Assembly: GCF_001956295.1 (NCBI RefSeq)
Contig: NZ_MRTD01000001.1
Span: forward strand, 682,001 to 746,000
Direction: 5' to 3'
Length of the DNA stretch: 64,000 nt
Origin: Paenibacillus sp. FSL A5-0031
Lineage (GTDB): Bacteria > Bacillota > Bacilli > Paenibacillales > Paenibacillaceae
The notes under the pieces were generated by a model. The model was not told where the DNA came from and made no database searches. It worked only from the letters and a program-made list of their open reading frames with translations. Of the stretch, positions 41,837 through 50,179 are shown one piece after another; the stretch's first letter is position 1; each line of letters starts with the position of its first letter. A program made the position numbers and the translations under genes.

Positions 41837-42417
41837 AAATGGTGCAACAGATATTTGAATTTTTTGACCAACAATCTGACCTTGAGAAGCTAACAAATGT
41901 ATCAATTAGGCACATAGATGCCCTTTACTTTTCTGCGAAGCAAATTTTTGCAGTCGTTTCCTATGATTCTCCATCATCACTCGAGAACCACTGGGAGCGA
42001 GCAGCTTATCAATTTGCTTACCGGGTACAGAATCAGCTGCCCGGCGAACTAGATGATTTGCGTTGGGACATGTATTTAGTCCTCTTTGTAGACGCGCAAG
42101 AGATAAGCAATGCTTTGAAAAAGCGCATCGAGTCAAACCGCTTTTTCTTTCGCAAGATTATCATCACGAGCTCTGATTTAAATCGTTTAGCTGAAAAACT
42201 GCCTTTAGACTTTCAAACTAAGCTGCCCGAGCACCAGCTCGAGCGCCTTTGGTTTCATGATCGGCATTTTCTCCAGCAATGGCAATCCTGTGTTCAACAA
42301 TCGACGAATGAACGGTTAAGTAAAGCTTTGTTTCAAGCTGAAGACCAATCTGTGGACAAGCTATTATCATCTTTAAATATTCCAGTGTTAGCAGAGGTGC
42401 TCAGCCATGAGGATTAA
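41833..42417 (+). CDS. ABC-3C middle-component-like protein
   Basis: The 194-residue product has no recognisable enzymatic motif. The segment WERAAYQFAYRVQNQLPGELDDLRWDMYLVLFVDAQEISNALKKRIESNRFFFRKIII is the kind of alpha/beta sequence seen in middle components of ABC-three-component systems and in the TerY/restriction-associated BREX-like small partners. The gene lies between the hydrolase and the SMC-like ATPase with overlapping starts and stops, the invariant arrangement of ABC-3C. TTG 41833 (AAGGAG-TGTGAT-TTG) has the best ribosome binding site spacing and overlaps the preceding TGA; ATG 41839 is the alternative. Confidence 0.6.
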   Translation: MKMVQQIFEFFDQQSDLEKLTNVSIRHIDALYFSAKQIFAVVSYDSPSSLENHWERAAYQFAYRVQNQLPGELDDLRWDMYLVLFVDAQEISNALKKRIESNRFFFRKIIITSSDLNRLAEKLPLDFQTKLPEHQLERLWFHDRHFLQQWQSCVQQSTNERLSKALFQAEDQSVDKLLSSLNIPVLAEVLSHED

Positions 42418-45253
42418 TGCAATCACAATAGAAGCATTCCGCGGGTTTAATGAGAAGCGAAGATTTGAATTTCCCAATACAAGCATTGTCATTTTACATG
42501 GCCCAAATGGTTACGGAAAAACCTCTTTTTTTGACGCGATCGAATGGGGATTAACCGGTAGTATTTATCGTTATGAGCAAGACCCCGAACGAAAATTATA
42601 TCGATACATCGGGAATCATTTTGCCGGGGATAGAGCTCCAAAAGTAATCATCGAGCTAGGAAATTCAGACTTGCAAATCACAGTAACACGTACGGGAATC
42701 GCCAATACGAATGTAAGGACAGATAGCGGAGCCCATTTGCTTGAAGTTGAGATTAATGGTGAGAAGGTACCTGACAAGGAGGCAGAAGACGTTTTAAAAG
42801 AGAAGCTCGTCCACGCGGAATGGCTCGATAAAGTGGATTTAAACAAAAGCTTGTTTCTTACTCATCTTCTATGTCAAGAACGGATGAATGGCATTCTAAG
42901 AGGCATGAAGGAGAAGGATCGCTACAATTCGGTTTCCCGAATTTTCGGCACAGAGCAATTTGCGAGCTATGGAGAACTCGTACATAAAGCAAGGGTGGAG
43001 CTGGAAGAAAGAAAACTGGCATTTAGCCAAAAGCGTGGGCAGCTGATTGCAGAGGAAGATACGCTGGAGCACCGCATTCAAGGCATTAAGCTGGAAATCT
43101 CGGAATTCTCGCCTGCATCACGAAACAATCAATGGTCAACAGCACTTCATAACTATGAAGATATCTTTCAAAAAACAGCTGTTTCAGAAGATGAAGATCA
43201 GGTTATTTCATTGATCAAAGAAGCAGAGGAGCAAATAGAAGCTCTCGTTCAGGAACGAAATCTTTTGGAAAATGATACAATCAGACGGCTCGATCTAGCA
43301 AAAGATGCTATGACCTCATTACAGGAAAAGCTTCCGCTTCTAATGCAATGGGAACGAGAAAGTCGCCTTACTCAAACGCTAGATGAACACTTAAATACAA
43401 TTCAAAAATTGCTCAGGCTCAATGAAGAAGCAGATAGTTTTTTGCAAAACGAACAGATCAAGCTCCAAAACGAACAGCTGAATGAGGATTTACAGCAGCA
43501 AACAACGGCAATTCAGCATAAAGCCGATCACTTATTTGAAGCGTTAAATGAAGTGAAAAAATTATGGCTTCAGGCAAACAACCGTAAAAAATTTGATGGG
43601 ATGAGCGGTAACTTTGCCATGGCTTATCCACGCTTAGAGGAGACTCCTCGACTCGCACTCTATCATTCATTACGAGAGTTAGAGCTGCGGTGTCGTGAAC
43701 AAACAGATTTGGAAAACGCTTTTTTGGAGGCTGATCGTTTACACAAGCAGCAGTTGGAATTTGTACAGCAGCTTGTGCTTCATGAAAAGAAACATAAAGC
43801 TTTTCTAAAGCATGTTCTACAGGTTGCTATTGAACAGCCAGAGCTAGATTGCTGCCCTGCCTGTGGAATAGAAGATGTTGATTCTTTACGCCTGCAAAAC
43901 TATGTCAGCGCCCAGATGGATGCCATTCATCCCGATTTAGCTAGCGCAGAAAAGAAGAGCCTCGAGCTTGAATTACAACGACAAATCTATCATGACCAGC
44001 TGTTTGAAGCAAAAGCGAATGTTAAAGAAAGTCTAATCAATCTTCATGCCACCATGCAGGAATGGAGTGATCTGCATACCCAATTGCTCGATCAAGTGGC
44101 AGATTTACAAGCAAAGCACTACGATTTGCACAAAAAAATGCAGTTAATGGACAAGAGCTACAATGATTTCAAAGCATTGGCTGATGAGTTGGATATCCCT
44201 ATTCAAACGTCAGCTCTGAAAGAGCAGTTACTGACTAAGCTGGATGAAGGTAATAAACAAGTAGATCATTTACGCAAGCAGCTTATTACGATTGCTACAT
44301 CGTTCTCATCCCTGCCAAGGGAGAGCAAAGAGAGAGAACTTAAGCATCTACAAGATGATGTCGTTGTTTGGCTAGGTAAGCTAACGGCAGAAGGAATTAT
44401 GGGTGCCAGTGCTCAAACAACGGATTGGAGCGCAGTTGCAGAACAGTTAGACGCAAAGGCTAGCTTGATTGAAGAGTCATTGCTCGAAAATACTCGTAAG
44501 CACGGAGCAGCAACACAATTATTAGATGCTTTCCGAGCAAACGCAGATCTCGCACTGCTCGAACAATTACAGCAACAAAAAACTGCCAAGCATAAGGTCA
44601 TAGAACGAGTGGAAGAAGGTCTTCGAACCATCGAAGACCTGGTTGCCGCTCTAAAGGATGCCGAGCAGGCCGTGCCAGATGCCATTCGCGGCTTGAATGA
44701 ACGAGTCATGGATCAAATGTTCGATACTATGCGTTCCATCTTTGTCAGAATCAACTCTCATCCCGTGTTCACCGAGATCGATTATGATACGGGGAAAAAA
44801 TTCAACAGCAATCGCTTATTTCTCAAAGTGATGACGAGAGAAGATGCGGCCCTTGGTCACCAAGAAGCAAATCCCTCGTACATATTTAGCGCAGCCCAGG
44901 TGAATGCCACTGCGATTTCATTCTTTTTGGCCATGGCGCTTACGCAATCTTGGTCACCACTGTCCTTTGTCGCTATGGATGACCCTGTGCAAAGCATGGA
45001 TGACTTGAATGTGGCTGCATTAATTGATCTTATACGTAATTTAGCTGATTCAAAATTGCAAAATCATAAACAATTTATTATCTCAACACATGATTCGACG
45101 TTCTATCAGGTCATGAGAAAGAAGTTCAGAATGCTGAATGTAGGCATTATTGAATATGATTCCTATTCAGAAGCAGGACCAACATTTGAGCAGCGAGTAG
45201 TAGAAGCTACGGATAAGAAGCCGATTGCCATATTTTCAAAAGCAGACTCATAA
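42407..45253 (+). CDS. SMC/RecN-like ABC ATPase with zinc hook (ABC-3C ATPase)
   Basis: This 948-residue ATPase begins RINAITIEAFRGFNEKRRFEF with Walker A LHGPNGYGKTSFFDAIEWGL at about 30-49. Residues about 180-780 are coiled coil with many Leu/Gln/Glu/Lys heptads, broken by a Cys pair in CCPACGIEDVDSLR (Rad50-like hook). The C-terminal head has an ABC-like signature in YIFSAAQVNATAISFFLAMALTQ, Walker B FVAMDDPVQSMDDLNVAALIDLI and a His-switch ISTHDSTFYQ. This is the AAA/ABC type that with a middle component and an effector forms ABC-3C conflict systems. It overlaps the middle gene by 11 bases. Confidence 0.75.
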   Translation: MRINAITIEAFRGFNEKRRFEFPNTSIVILHGPNGYGKTSFFDAIEWGLTGSIYRYEQDPERKLYRYIGNHFAGDRAPKVIIELGNSDLQITVTRTGIANTNVRTDSGAHLLEVEINGEKVPDKEAEDVLKEKLVHAEWLDKVDLNKSLFLTHLLCQERMNGILRGMKEKDRYNSVSRIFGTEQFASYGELVHKARVELEERKLAFSQKRGQLIAEEDTLEHRIQGIKLEISEFSPASRNNQWSTALHNYEDIFQKTAVSEDEDQVISLIKEAEEQIEALVQERNLLENDTIRRLDLAKDAMTSLQEKLPLLMQWERESRLTQTLDEHLNTIQKLLRLNEEADSFLQNEQIKLQNEQLNEDLQQQTTAIQHKADHLFEALNEVKKLWLQANNRKKFDGMSGNFAMAYPRLEETPRLALYHSLRELELRCREQTDLENAFLEADRLHKQQLEFVQQLVLHEKKHKAFLKHVLQVAIEQPELDCCPACGIEDVDSLRLQNYVSAQMDAIHPDLASAEKKSLELELQRQIYHDQLFEAKANVKESLINLHATMQEWSDLHTQLLDQVADLQAKHYDLHKKMQLMDKSYNDFKALADELDIPIQTSALKEQLLTKLDEGNKQVDHLRKQLITIATSFSSLPRESKERELKHLQDDVVVWLGKLTAEGIMGASAQTTDWSAVAEQLDAKASLIEESLLENTRKHGAATQLLDAFRANADLALLEQLQQQKTAKHKVIERVEEGLRTIEDLVAALKDAEQAVPDAIRGLNERVMDQMFDTMRSIFVRINSHPVFTEIDYDTGKKFNSNRLFLKVMTREDAALGHQEANPSYIFSAAQVNATAISFFLAMALTQSWSPLSFVAMDDPVQSMDDLNVAALIDLIRNLADSKLQNHKQFIISTHDSTFYQVMRKKFRMLNVGIIEYDSYSEAGPTFEQRVVEATDKKPIAIFSKADS

Positions 45254-45267
45254 AAACTCAATCATAA

Positions 45268-45307
45268 AAAGTCGATTTCCTGTACGATTAAGGGATCGAC
45301 TTTTTTA
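45268..45307 (+). terminator. Rho-independent terminator closing the ABC-3C module
   Basis: AAAGTCGAT (45268-45276) pairs with ATCGACTTT (45295-45303), followed by TTT and AT-rich sequence. Confidence 0.85.
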
Positions 45308-45413
45308 TTATAAATGGCCTAAAAATATAATTAATCTAAACATGAGAATAAAAATTTCCAACTTCGTTGTATATAGTGTAAAAGCTTTTACAAAAAAATA
45401 AGGAGAATCGCTA

Positions 45414-45977
45414 ATAAAGTCTAATGATAAAAATTTCATCCAACGATTAAAGCGACAAAAAGAAGATGCTTTAGAATATATCGTTGATACCTATTTGCCC
45501 TTAATAAAAGGGGTAACTTATAAAGTGCTGTCCCCGCTTGAGAACGAGGGAGTTATTGAAGAATGTATGAACGATATTTTGTTATCCATATGGAACAATT
45601 CGAATAAATTCCATGGCGATTCGACTGATTTCAGGAAATGGATTTGTGCTATAGCCAAGTTTAAGGCTATTGATTATTACAGAAAAAATAGTAAAAGAGT
45701 AGAATTCACCACTAATGAAATGGAATTGAGCTCCGAAAAATCGGCAGAAGAAGAGTTGATAATGCTGGAGGATAAAACGGAATTAATTCAATTAATCCAT
45801 TTATTAGAGCCTGTGGATCGGGATATTTTTATAATGAAATTTTTTCTTGGATTAAAAACAGAGGATATTTCAGCGAAACTCGATTTAACGAAAGCGTCCA
45901 TCGATAATCGCATTTATAGAGGGAAAAAGACACTTTATACCAAAGCGATGCAGCTGAATTGGAAAGGTAGTGTATGA
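45414..45977 (+). CDS. Sigma-70 family (ECF-type) RNA polymerase sigma factor
   Basis: The protein reads as a short extracytoplasmic-function sigma factor. Region 2 spans about residues 15-85 (EDALEYIVDTYLPLIKGVTYK, NDILLSIWNNSNKF, FRKWICAIAKFKAIDYYRK) and region 4 about 125-185 (LIHLLEPVDRDIFIMKFFLGLKTEDISAKLDLTKASIDNRIYRGKKTL). No ATG, GTG or TTG occurs between an in-frame TAA (45399-45401) and TTG 45495, which would delete the first 27 residues of region 2. A perfect AAGGAG (45400-45405) is 8 nt from an ATA at 45414, which I take as the start. The next gene encodes its likely anti-sigma partner with an overlapping ATGATGA. Confidence 0.75.
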   Translation: MKSNDKNFIQRLKRQKEDALEYIVDTYLPLIKGVTYKVLSPLENEGVIEECMNDILLSIWNNSNKFHGDSTDFRKWICAIAKFKAIDYYRKNSKRVEFTTNEMELSSEKSAEEELIMLEDKTELIQLIHLLEPVDRDIFIMKFFLGLKTEDISAKLDLTKASIDNRIYRGKKTLYTKAMQLNWKGSV

Positions 45978-47092
45978 TGAAGGATATTTATGAATTATTA
46001 AACAATATAGATCTAGGCGACAAACAGTTTGTGGAAATGGAAGTCACTGAATTTGAAAAGACCAAAGTCAAGAAAGCATTAAAGCAATCATTAGCTCAAA
46101 ATAAAAAAAAACAACGTTGGAAAAAGATTGCTGCTGCTGCAGTCATACTAATCGGTTTAACGGCTGCTACCTTTGGCATTACGTTCCCTGCTTATGCTAG
46201 CGAAATCCCCGTTATAAGAAATATATTCAGGTTATTGGATACGGGAAGGGTCGGATTTTATGATGACTATAAGAAATATTCCAGCGAAATTAACATGTCA
46301 ACGGAGAGCAACGGCATAAAAATCACGATTGAAGATGCGATTTTTGATGGGAAATCGGTTACCTTAACCTATGCATTAGAAAGTAAACAAGACTTGGGTG
46401 ACGAACCAAAGTTACATGGTTTATTATTTGCAAAAGGAGCAATCGGCGGCAGTCAAAGCTCTGAAATTACAAAAGTGGATGAAAATAGTTATGTAGGTTT
46501 AGTTCAAAGCAATATCAATTTTCGTAATCAAACGGAATTGGATCACGTAAATATAAACTGGACTATTGAAAATATAACAAATCAAAATAACGAAGAGAAA
46601 ATACAAGGTAAATGGAGCTTTGCTCTTTCTTTAGACGCAACGGCGAATCAAACACAGATCATAAATCAAAGTATTGAAAACGAGGGAGTAAAAGTGAACA
46701 TAGACAACATAACCTTTACCCCCATGAGCTTTATCGTTTATTACAATCAAGTGATTTCGGATGAGACAAGAAATGAATGGGATGCTGTAGATGTGGATAT
46801 CGAAATTAAAGACGACTTAGGCAATCATTATGTAGGTAAAGGCAATGGAGGAGCAGGTGAGCGAGGCGGCTATAACATGAACTGGAGTAAAACTTTTGAA
46901 AAATTAGACCCTAATGCTACTAAGCTTATACTGACATCTCAGATAAACATGTATGAACACACTGCCGAAAATCATGGATCATTAGAAATAACGATAGATG
47001 AAGGTTCAAAAGAAATTGTAATGCCTAAAAAATCAGGAAGAGGTAGAGAACAAATTAAATTAGATGATATTGTCATTGAAATAAAGAAATAA
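45974..47092 (+). CDS. DUF4179-domain membrane protein, probable anti-sigma factor
   Basis: This 372-residue protein has an acidic, helical cytosolic N-terminus (DIYELLNNIDLGDKQFVEMEVTEFEKTKVKKALKQSL), one membrane segment (KIAAAAVILIGLTAATFGITFPAYA, about 49-73) and a large extracytoplasmic beta-rich domain. The part RNIFRLLDTGRVGFYDDYKKYSSEINM starts the DUF4179 region. DUF4179/DUF5643 proteins are typically encoded directly after ECF-like sigma factors and act as transmembrane anti-sigma factors or co-sensors. Overlap of ATG and sigma stop supports co-translation and a one-to-one partnership. Confidence 0.85.
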   Translation: MMKDIYELLNNIDLGDKQFVEMEVTEFEKTKVKKALKQSLAQNKKKQRWKKIAAAAVILIGLTAATFGITFPAYASEIPVIRNIFRLLDTGRVGFYDDYKKYSSEINMSTESNGIKITIEDAIFDGKSVTLTYALESKQDLGDEPKLHGLLFAKGAIGGSQSSEITKVDENSYVGLVQSNINFRNQTELDHVNINWTIENITNQNNEEKIQGKWSFALSLDATANQTQIINQSIENEGVKVNIDNITFTPMSFIVYYNQVISDETRNEWDAVDVDIEIKDDLGNHYVGKGNGGAGERGGYNMNWSKTFEKLDPNATKLILTSQINMYEHTAENHGSLEITIDEGSKEIVMPKKSGRGREQIKLDDIVIEIKK

Positions 47093-47159
47093 ATGATATG
47101 ACATTAAGGCTTATGAGAGGACATGCAATGGTTGCTTCAGATTAAGCCATTAAAAAAGT

Positions 47160-47186
47160 GAGCAGGATCGTATCCTGCTCTTTTTT
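47160..47186 (+). terminator. Rho-independent terminator
   Basis: GAGCAGGAT (47160-47168) pairs with ATCCTGCTC (47172-47180), loop CGT, then six T residues. Confidence 0.95.
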
Positions 47187-47356
47187 GTTGCATATTTAAT
47201 AAGGAGAAACGATAATTTAATGATATGTGGGAAATAGGATTGATTACATTTATAAATAACAACATTTGATTAAAGGGTAATATTAATCGGAAAAATGTGC
47301 TATAATTTAAAGTTGAAATTTCAAAGCTTTAACAACAACAAGAAAAGGTGAAACGA

Positions 47357-47389
47357 ATGATAATGAACGAATGGGAACAACTTTTATGA
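47357..47389 (+). CDS. Ten-codon leader reading frame overlapping murB
   Basis: ATG 47357 has the best ribosome binding site upstream of murB (AAAAGGTGAAACGA), but it encodes only MIMNEWEQLL and stops with TGA inside TTATGA, where murB's ATG (47386) overlaps the stop. The arrangement allows translation of murB by coupling. It could also be a fossil of a frame-disrupted N-terminus; the two cannot be separated by sequence alone. Confidence 0.45.
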   Translation: MIMNEWEQLL

Positions 47390-48309
47390 ATAATGAATTG
47401 AACCTTTATAAACGTATATTAAATCAACTGCCCGACTTGAATATTAAGCTTGCTGAACCCGTTAAAAATCACGCATATACAAAATTAGGGGGGAATGCAG
47501 ATGTATTCATTACTCCAAATAAATATGATGAAATAAGCACTGTATATAAAATTGCGAAAGAAGAGAATGTTCCAGTTACCCTCTTGGGACATGGCTCCAA
47601 TCTTATCGTGAAGGATGGCGGCCTTCGCGGGATTACGATGCATTTAAAAAACTTGAATGAAGTTCGAACCGAAAATAGTACAATTATTGCGCAAGCTGGA
47701 GCTTCGATTATAGATGTGTCTAGGCAAGCATTAGAACAGCATCTGTCTGGACTTGAATTTGCATGCGGCATCCCAGGTACGGTCGGTGGTGCATTGTATA
47801 TGAATGCAGGAGCCTATGGCGGACAAATTTCGGATGTATTAGTCAAAGCTTTAGTAATGAATAAAGCAGGCGAGCTTCTCACATTATCAAGTGAGGATCT
47901 GTCATTAAGTTATCGGAAGAGTAATATTTCTGCAAATAAATATGTTGTGCTCGAAGCTGTATTTAATCTTAAACAAGCTGAATATGCCGATATTAAACAA
48001 AAAATGGATGAGTTCACTTTTGCGCGAGAAAGTAAACAGCCATTGGAATATCCTTCATGCGGCAGTGTATTCAAACGCCCGCCTGGTTACTTTGCTGGAA
48101 AACTGATACAAGACAGCGGTTTGCAAGGGAAACGAATCGGAGGAGCAGAGGTATCCACGAAACATGCAGGTTTCATTGTAAATGTGGATCATGCTACATC
48201 TCAGGATTACATTGATTTGATCGAAGTTATTAAGACGACGGTAAAACAAAACTTTGGCATAGATTTAGAAACAGAAGTCATTGTCATTGGTGAAGATAGC
48301 CAAAACTAA
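47386..48309 (+). CDS. murB: UDP-N-acetylenolpyruvoylglucosamine reductase (MurB)
   Basis: The 307-residue flavoenzyme reduces UDP-GlcNAc-enolpyruvate to UDP-MurNAc in cytosolic peptidoglycan synthesis. The FAD-binding part has VPVTLLGHGSNLIVKDGGLRGI and FACGIPGTVGGALYMNAGAYGGQISD; the substrate part has PSCGSVFKRPPGYFAGKLIQDSGLQGKRIGGAEVSTKHAGFIVNVD, with the catalytic Ser in SCGSVFKRP and the Glu in the last strand (DLETEV). This is the type IIb short MurB. ATG 47386 overlaps the stop of a ten-codon leader; ATG 47371 in the same frame is an alternative but has no ribosome binding site. In many Paenibacillus genomes more than one MurB is present, and this isolated copy could be a second one. 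Confidence 0.9.
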   Translation: MNNELNLYKRILNQLPDLNIKLAEPVKNHAYTKLGGNADVFITPNKYDEISTVYKIAKEENVPVTLLGHGSNLIVKDGGLRGITMHLKNLNEVRTENSTIIAQAGASIIDVSRQALEQHLSGLEFACGIPGTVGGALYMNAGAYGGQISDVLVKALVMNKAGELLTLSSEDLSLSYRKSNISANKYVVLEAVFNLKQAEYADIKQKMDEFTFARESKQPLEYPSCGSVFKRPPGYFAGKLIQDSGLQGKRIGGAEVSTKHAGFIVNVDHATSQDYIDLIEVIKTTVKQNFGIDLETEVIVIGEDSQN

Positions 48310-48328
48310 ACAATCGATTAAAGTTCAT

Positions 48329-48366
48329 AGACCCTCCCCATTCAATTGGCGAGGGTCTTTGGATTT
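48329..48366 (+). terminator. Rho-independent terminator of murB
   Basis: AGACCCTC (48329-48336) pairs with GAGGGTCT (48351-48358), followed by TTGGATTTTTT. Confidence 0.75.
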
Positions 48367-48444
48367 TTTACAAAATTTATATTTATATAGCATTTTTGGT
48401 TTCTTATATAAAATATATCTATTATGTAATCAATTGACCTCAAG

Positions 48445-48501
48445 CGGGTGTGGATGCTACAGTTATCTCAGCCTTTAATCCTCACTTAACCCGTAGGGAT
48501 T
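48445..48501 (+). promoter_or_regulatory. Structured leader with mutually exclusive hairpins
   Basis: CGGGT (48445-48449) and ACCCG (48489-48493) enclose GGAT (48452-48455) and ATCC (48478-48481), giving one nested hairpin. The same AATCC (48477-48481) can instead pair with GGATT (48497-48501). The element lies 40-95 nt upstream of the solute-binding lipoprotein gene. I could not match it to a known riboswitch. Confidence 0.35.
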
Positions 48502-48538
48502 ATGAGTTTAATACACAACCAAATTGGAGGAAACGATT

Positions 48539-49348
48539 TTGAAAAAGTTTAATGCATTTGCGTTTGCCCTTGTTTTCTTATTTGTTATTACAGCATGCGC
48601 CAATAATGGCAGCAGCAATAAAGGAGAATCAGCCGCGGGGGTTAAAAAAGTTATTGTCGGCACTGGCAATGATTTCGAGCAAGTCGCTTTTCTCGATGAT
48701 AACGGAAAGTTAACAGGTTACGACGTTGAGGTGATCAGAGAGATAGACAAACGTCTGAAAGAGTATGAATTTGAGTTTCAAACGATGGAATTCTCCAACA
48801 TTTTATTGAGTCTAGAAACGAAAAAGATCGATATAGCCGCGCATCTATTCGAGAAAAATCCTGAGCGTGAACAAAAGTTTTATTTTAACGAAGAACCTTA
48901 CGCTTATTGGCGGAACAAAATTATTATTGCAGCAGTAAACAATGAATCGATCAAGTCTTTAGATGATTTGAAAGGAAAAAAAGTGCTGATCGGCCCGACC
49001 AGCGCTCAAGCTCAAATCCTTGAAAATTACAATAAGGAGCATGATGGCGCAATAAAAATCGTGTACCAGCAAAACGATGCTAACGATGAAGTTCTTCAAA
49101 TCACTAACGGACGGGTTGACGCAACAATAAGCGCAGACTTCCTTCTTCCGATTAAAGATCCGCAAGGCAAGCTCAAAGCAGTAGGAGATGCGCTTAATGA
49201 GGGGCATATCCAGTATGTACTCCGTAAAGACGACCCCGAGTCAAAGAAACTTGCCGACGCTGTGGATCAAACGATAAAAGAAATGAAAGCGGATGGAACC
49301 CTCGCAAAGCTTAGCACGGATTGGCTTGGTCAGGACTTTTCAAAATAA
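48539..49348 (+). CDS. Amino-acid-type ABC transporter substrate-binding lipoprotein (family 3), orphan
   Basis: This 269-residue lipoprotein has signal peptide KKFNAFAFALVFLFVITACANNGS (lipobox ITAC) and a family-3 solute-binding domain. LDDNGKLTGYDVEVIREIDKRLKEYEFEFQTMEFSNILLSLETKKIDIAA is the ligand-binding lobe 1 and KSLDDLKGKKVLIGPTSAQAQILENYNKEH lobe 2. It resembles TcyK/TcyA-like cystine or polar amino-acid binders. TTG 48539 follows TTGGAGGAAACGATT. No permease or ATPase lies next to it, so it either works with a distant transporter or is a receptor. The next gene encodes an FMN reductase. Confidence 0.85.
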   Translation: MKKFNAFAFALVFLFVITACANNGSSNKGESAAGVKKVIVGTGNDFEQVAFLDDNGKLTGYDVEVIREIDKRLKEYEFEFQTMEFSNILLSLETKKIDIAAHLFEKNPEREQKFYFNEEPYAYWRNKIIIAAVNNESIKSLDDLKGKKVLIGPTSAQAQILENYNKEHDGAIKIVYQQNDANDEVLQITNGRVDATISADFLLPIKDPQGKLKAVGDALNEGHIQYVLRKDDPESKKLADAVDQTIKEMKADGTLAKLSTDWLGQDFSK

Positions 49349-49385
49349 AGGCTTAACACTTTAAATGTGGAGGTGATTATTCACA

Positions 49386-49922
49386 ATGGGAATTGCAGTG
49401 ATTTATGGAAGCTCCCGCAAAAATGGAAACTCGGATCAACTAGCGAATTTATTAGTTGACGGATTTGAAGCAGATAAAATTCACTTATCTGACTATAATA
49501 TCAAGCCTATTGTCGATTACCGGCATTCTGAGAAAGAGCCTTACCCAAATGATGATTACCATCATCTGATCGAACGCGTAAAGGCACAAGATGTATTGGT
49601 GTTCGCGATGCCTATCTACTGGTATGGCGCATCAGGCCTTACGAAGACATTCATTGACAGATGGTCTCAATCATTAAGAGAGAATAAGACCGAGTTTCTA
49701 TCTAGTTTTGCGTCAAAAACAGCCTGGGTCATCGGTATAGGAGATGACGAGCCCCATCTGAAAGGAATTCCGCTTGTTCAGCAATTTCAATATATTTTCG
49801 ACTATACGGGCACAAATTTTGCAGGTTACATCCTTGGGAGAGGCAACAAGCCTGGCGATATTTTGCAAGATACCATTGCTTTGGCCACTGTGGAGGAAAT
49901 CCGGAAAAAGTGGCATACTTAA
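49386..49922 (+). CDS. NAD(P)H-dependent FMN reductase / flavodoxin-like oxidoreductase
   Basis: The 178-residue protein has the flavodoxin-like fold with FMN loop VIYGSSRKNGNSDQLANLLVDGFE near the N-terminus and FAMPIYWYGASGLTKTFIDRWSQSL, the conserved P-I-Y-W/F-x-x-x-S/T-G block of NAD(P)H quinone-reductase-like enzymes. It is preceded by GTGGAGGTGATTATTCACA. It lies 37 bp after the solute-binding lipoprotein and is likely co-transcribed with it. In Bacillus such reductases serve thiol or sulfur metabolism (for example FMNH2 supply for sulfonate or S-alkyl-cysteine monooxygenases), which would fit a cystine-type binder upstream, but that is speculative. Confidence 0.85.
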   Translation: MGIAVIYGSSRKNGNSDQLANLLVDGFEADKIHLSDYNIKPIVDYRHSEKEPYPNDDYHHLIERVKAQDVLVFAMPIYWYGASGLTKTFIDRWSQSLRENKTEFLSSFASKTAWVIGIGDDEPHLKGIPLVQQFQYIFDYTGTNFAGYILGRGNKPGDILQDTIALATVEEIRKKWHT

Positions 49923-50007
49923 TCAAAATGTAAATTTAGAGGAATTCACACGTTGTAACAACATCTGAATTCATTTTATAATGTAAAGAGGCAGGGAGGT
50001 GATAGGA

Positions 50008-50055
50008 ATGGCAAATCAAATTGCCGGGAAAAGTAACTGCTCATGCAAAGCCTAA
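50008..50055 (+). CDS. Fifteen-codon leader peptide of the FusB-type gene
   Basis: ATG 50008 follows a nearly full ribosome binding site (GGGAGGTGATAGGA) and encodes MANQIAGKSNCSCKA, then TAA. The stop lies within the first arm of a hairpin set that ends at the fusB ribosome binding site. Staphylococcal fusB is also preceded by a short leader peptide and regulated by attenuation, so an equivalent role is proposed here. Confidence 0.6.
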   Translation: MANQIAGKSNCSCKA

Positions 50056-50167
50056 TATTAGGGCGATACTTTGCGTGGGGCCGGACTGAAATATTTTCGC
50101 CCAATGGAGCTCATATCGTTTCTAATAAAAGCTTTGCACCTTATATTTTTTTTCATTAAAAATAAGG
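50045..50167 (+). promoter_or_regulatory. Candidate attenuator of the FusB-type gene
   Basis: GCAAAGC (50045-50051), at the leader-peptide stop, can pair with CTTTGC (50069-50074) or with GCTTTGC (50131-50137). GGGCG (50061-50065) can pair with CGCCC (50098-50102). CCTTAT (50139-50144) pairs with ATAAGG (50162-50167), which includes the AAGGGG ribosome binding site of the fusB gene. The alternatives would let ribosome stalling on the leader open the downstream start. Confidence 0.5.
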
Positions 50168-50179
50168 GGCTGAACAGCT

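Noticed and set aside
48430-48530. Possible TPP (thi-box) riboswitch
   Set aside because: CGTAGGGA appears on the plus strand and GGCTGAGA on the minus strand, so the two consensus pieces are on opposite strands and do not form the aptamer.
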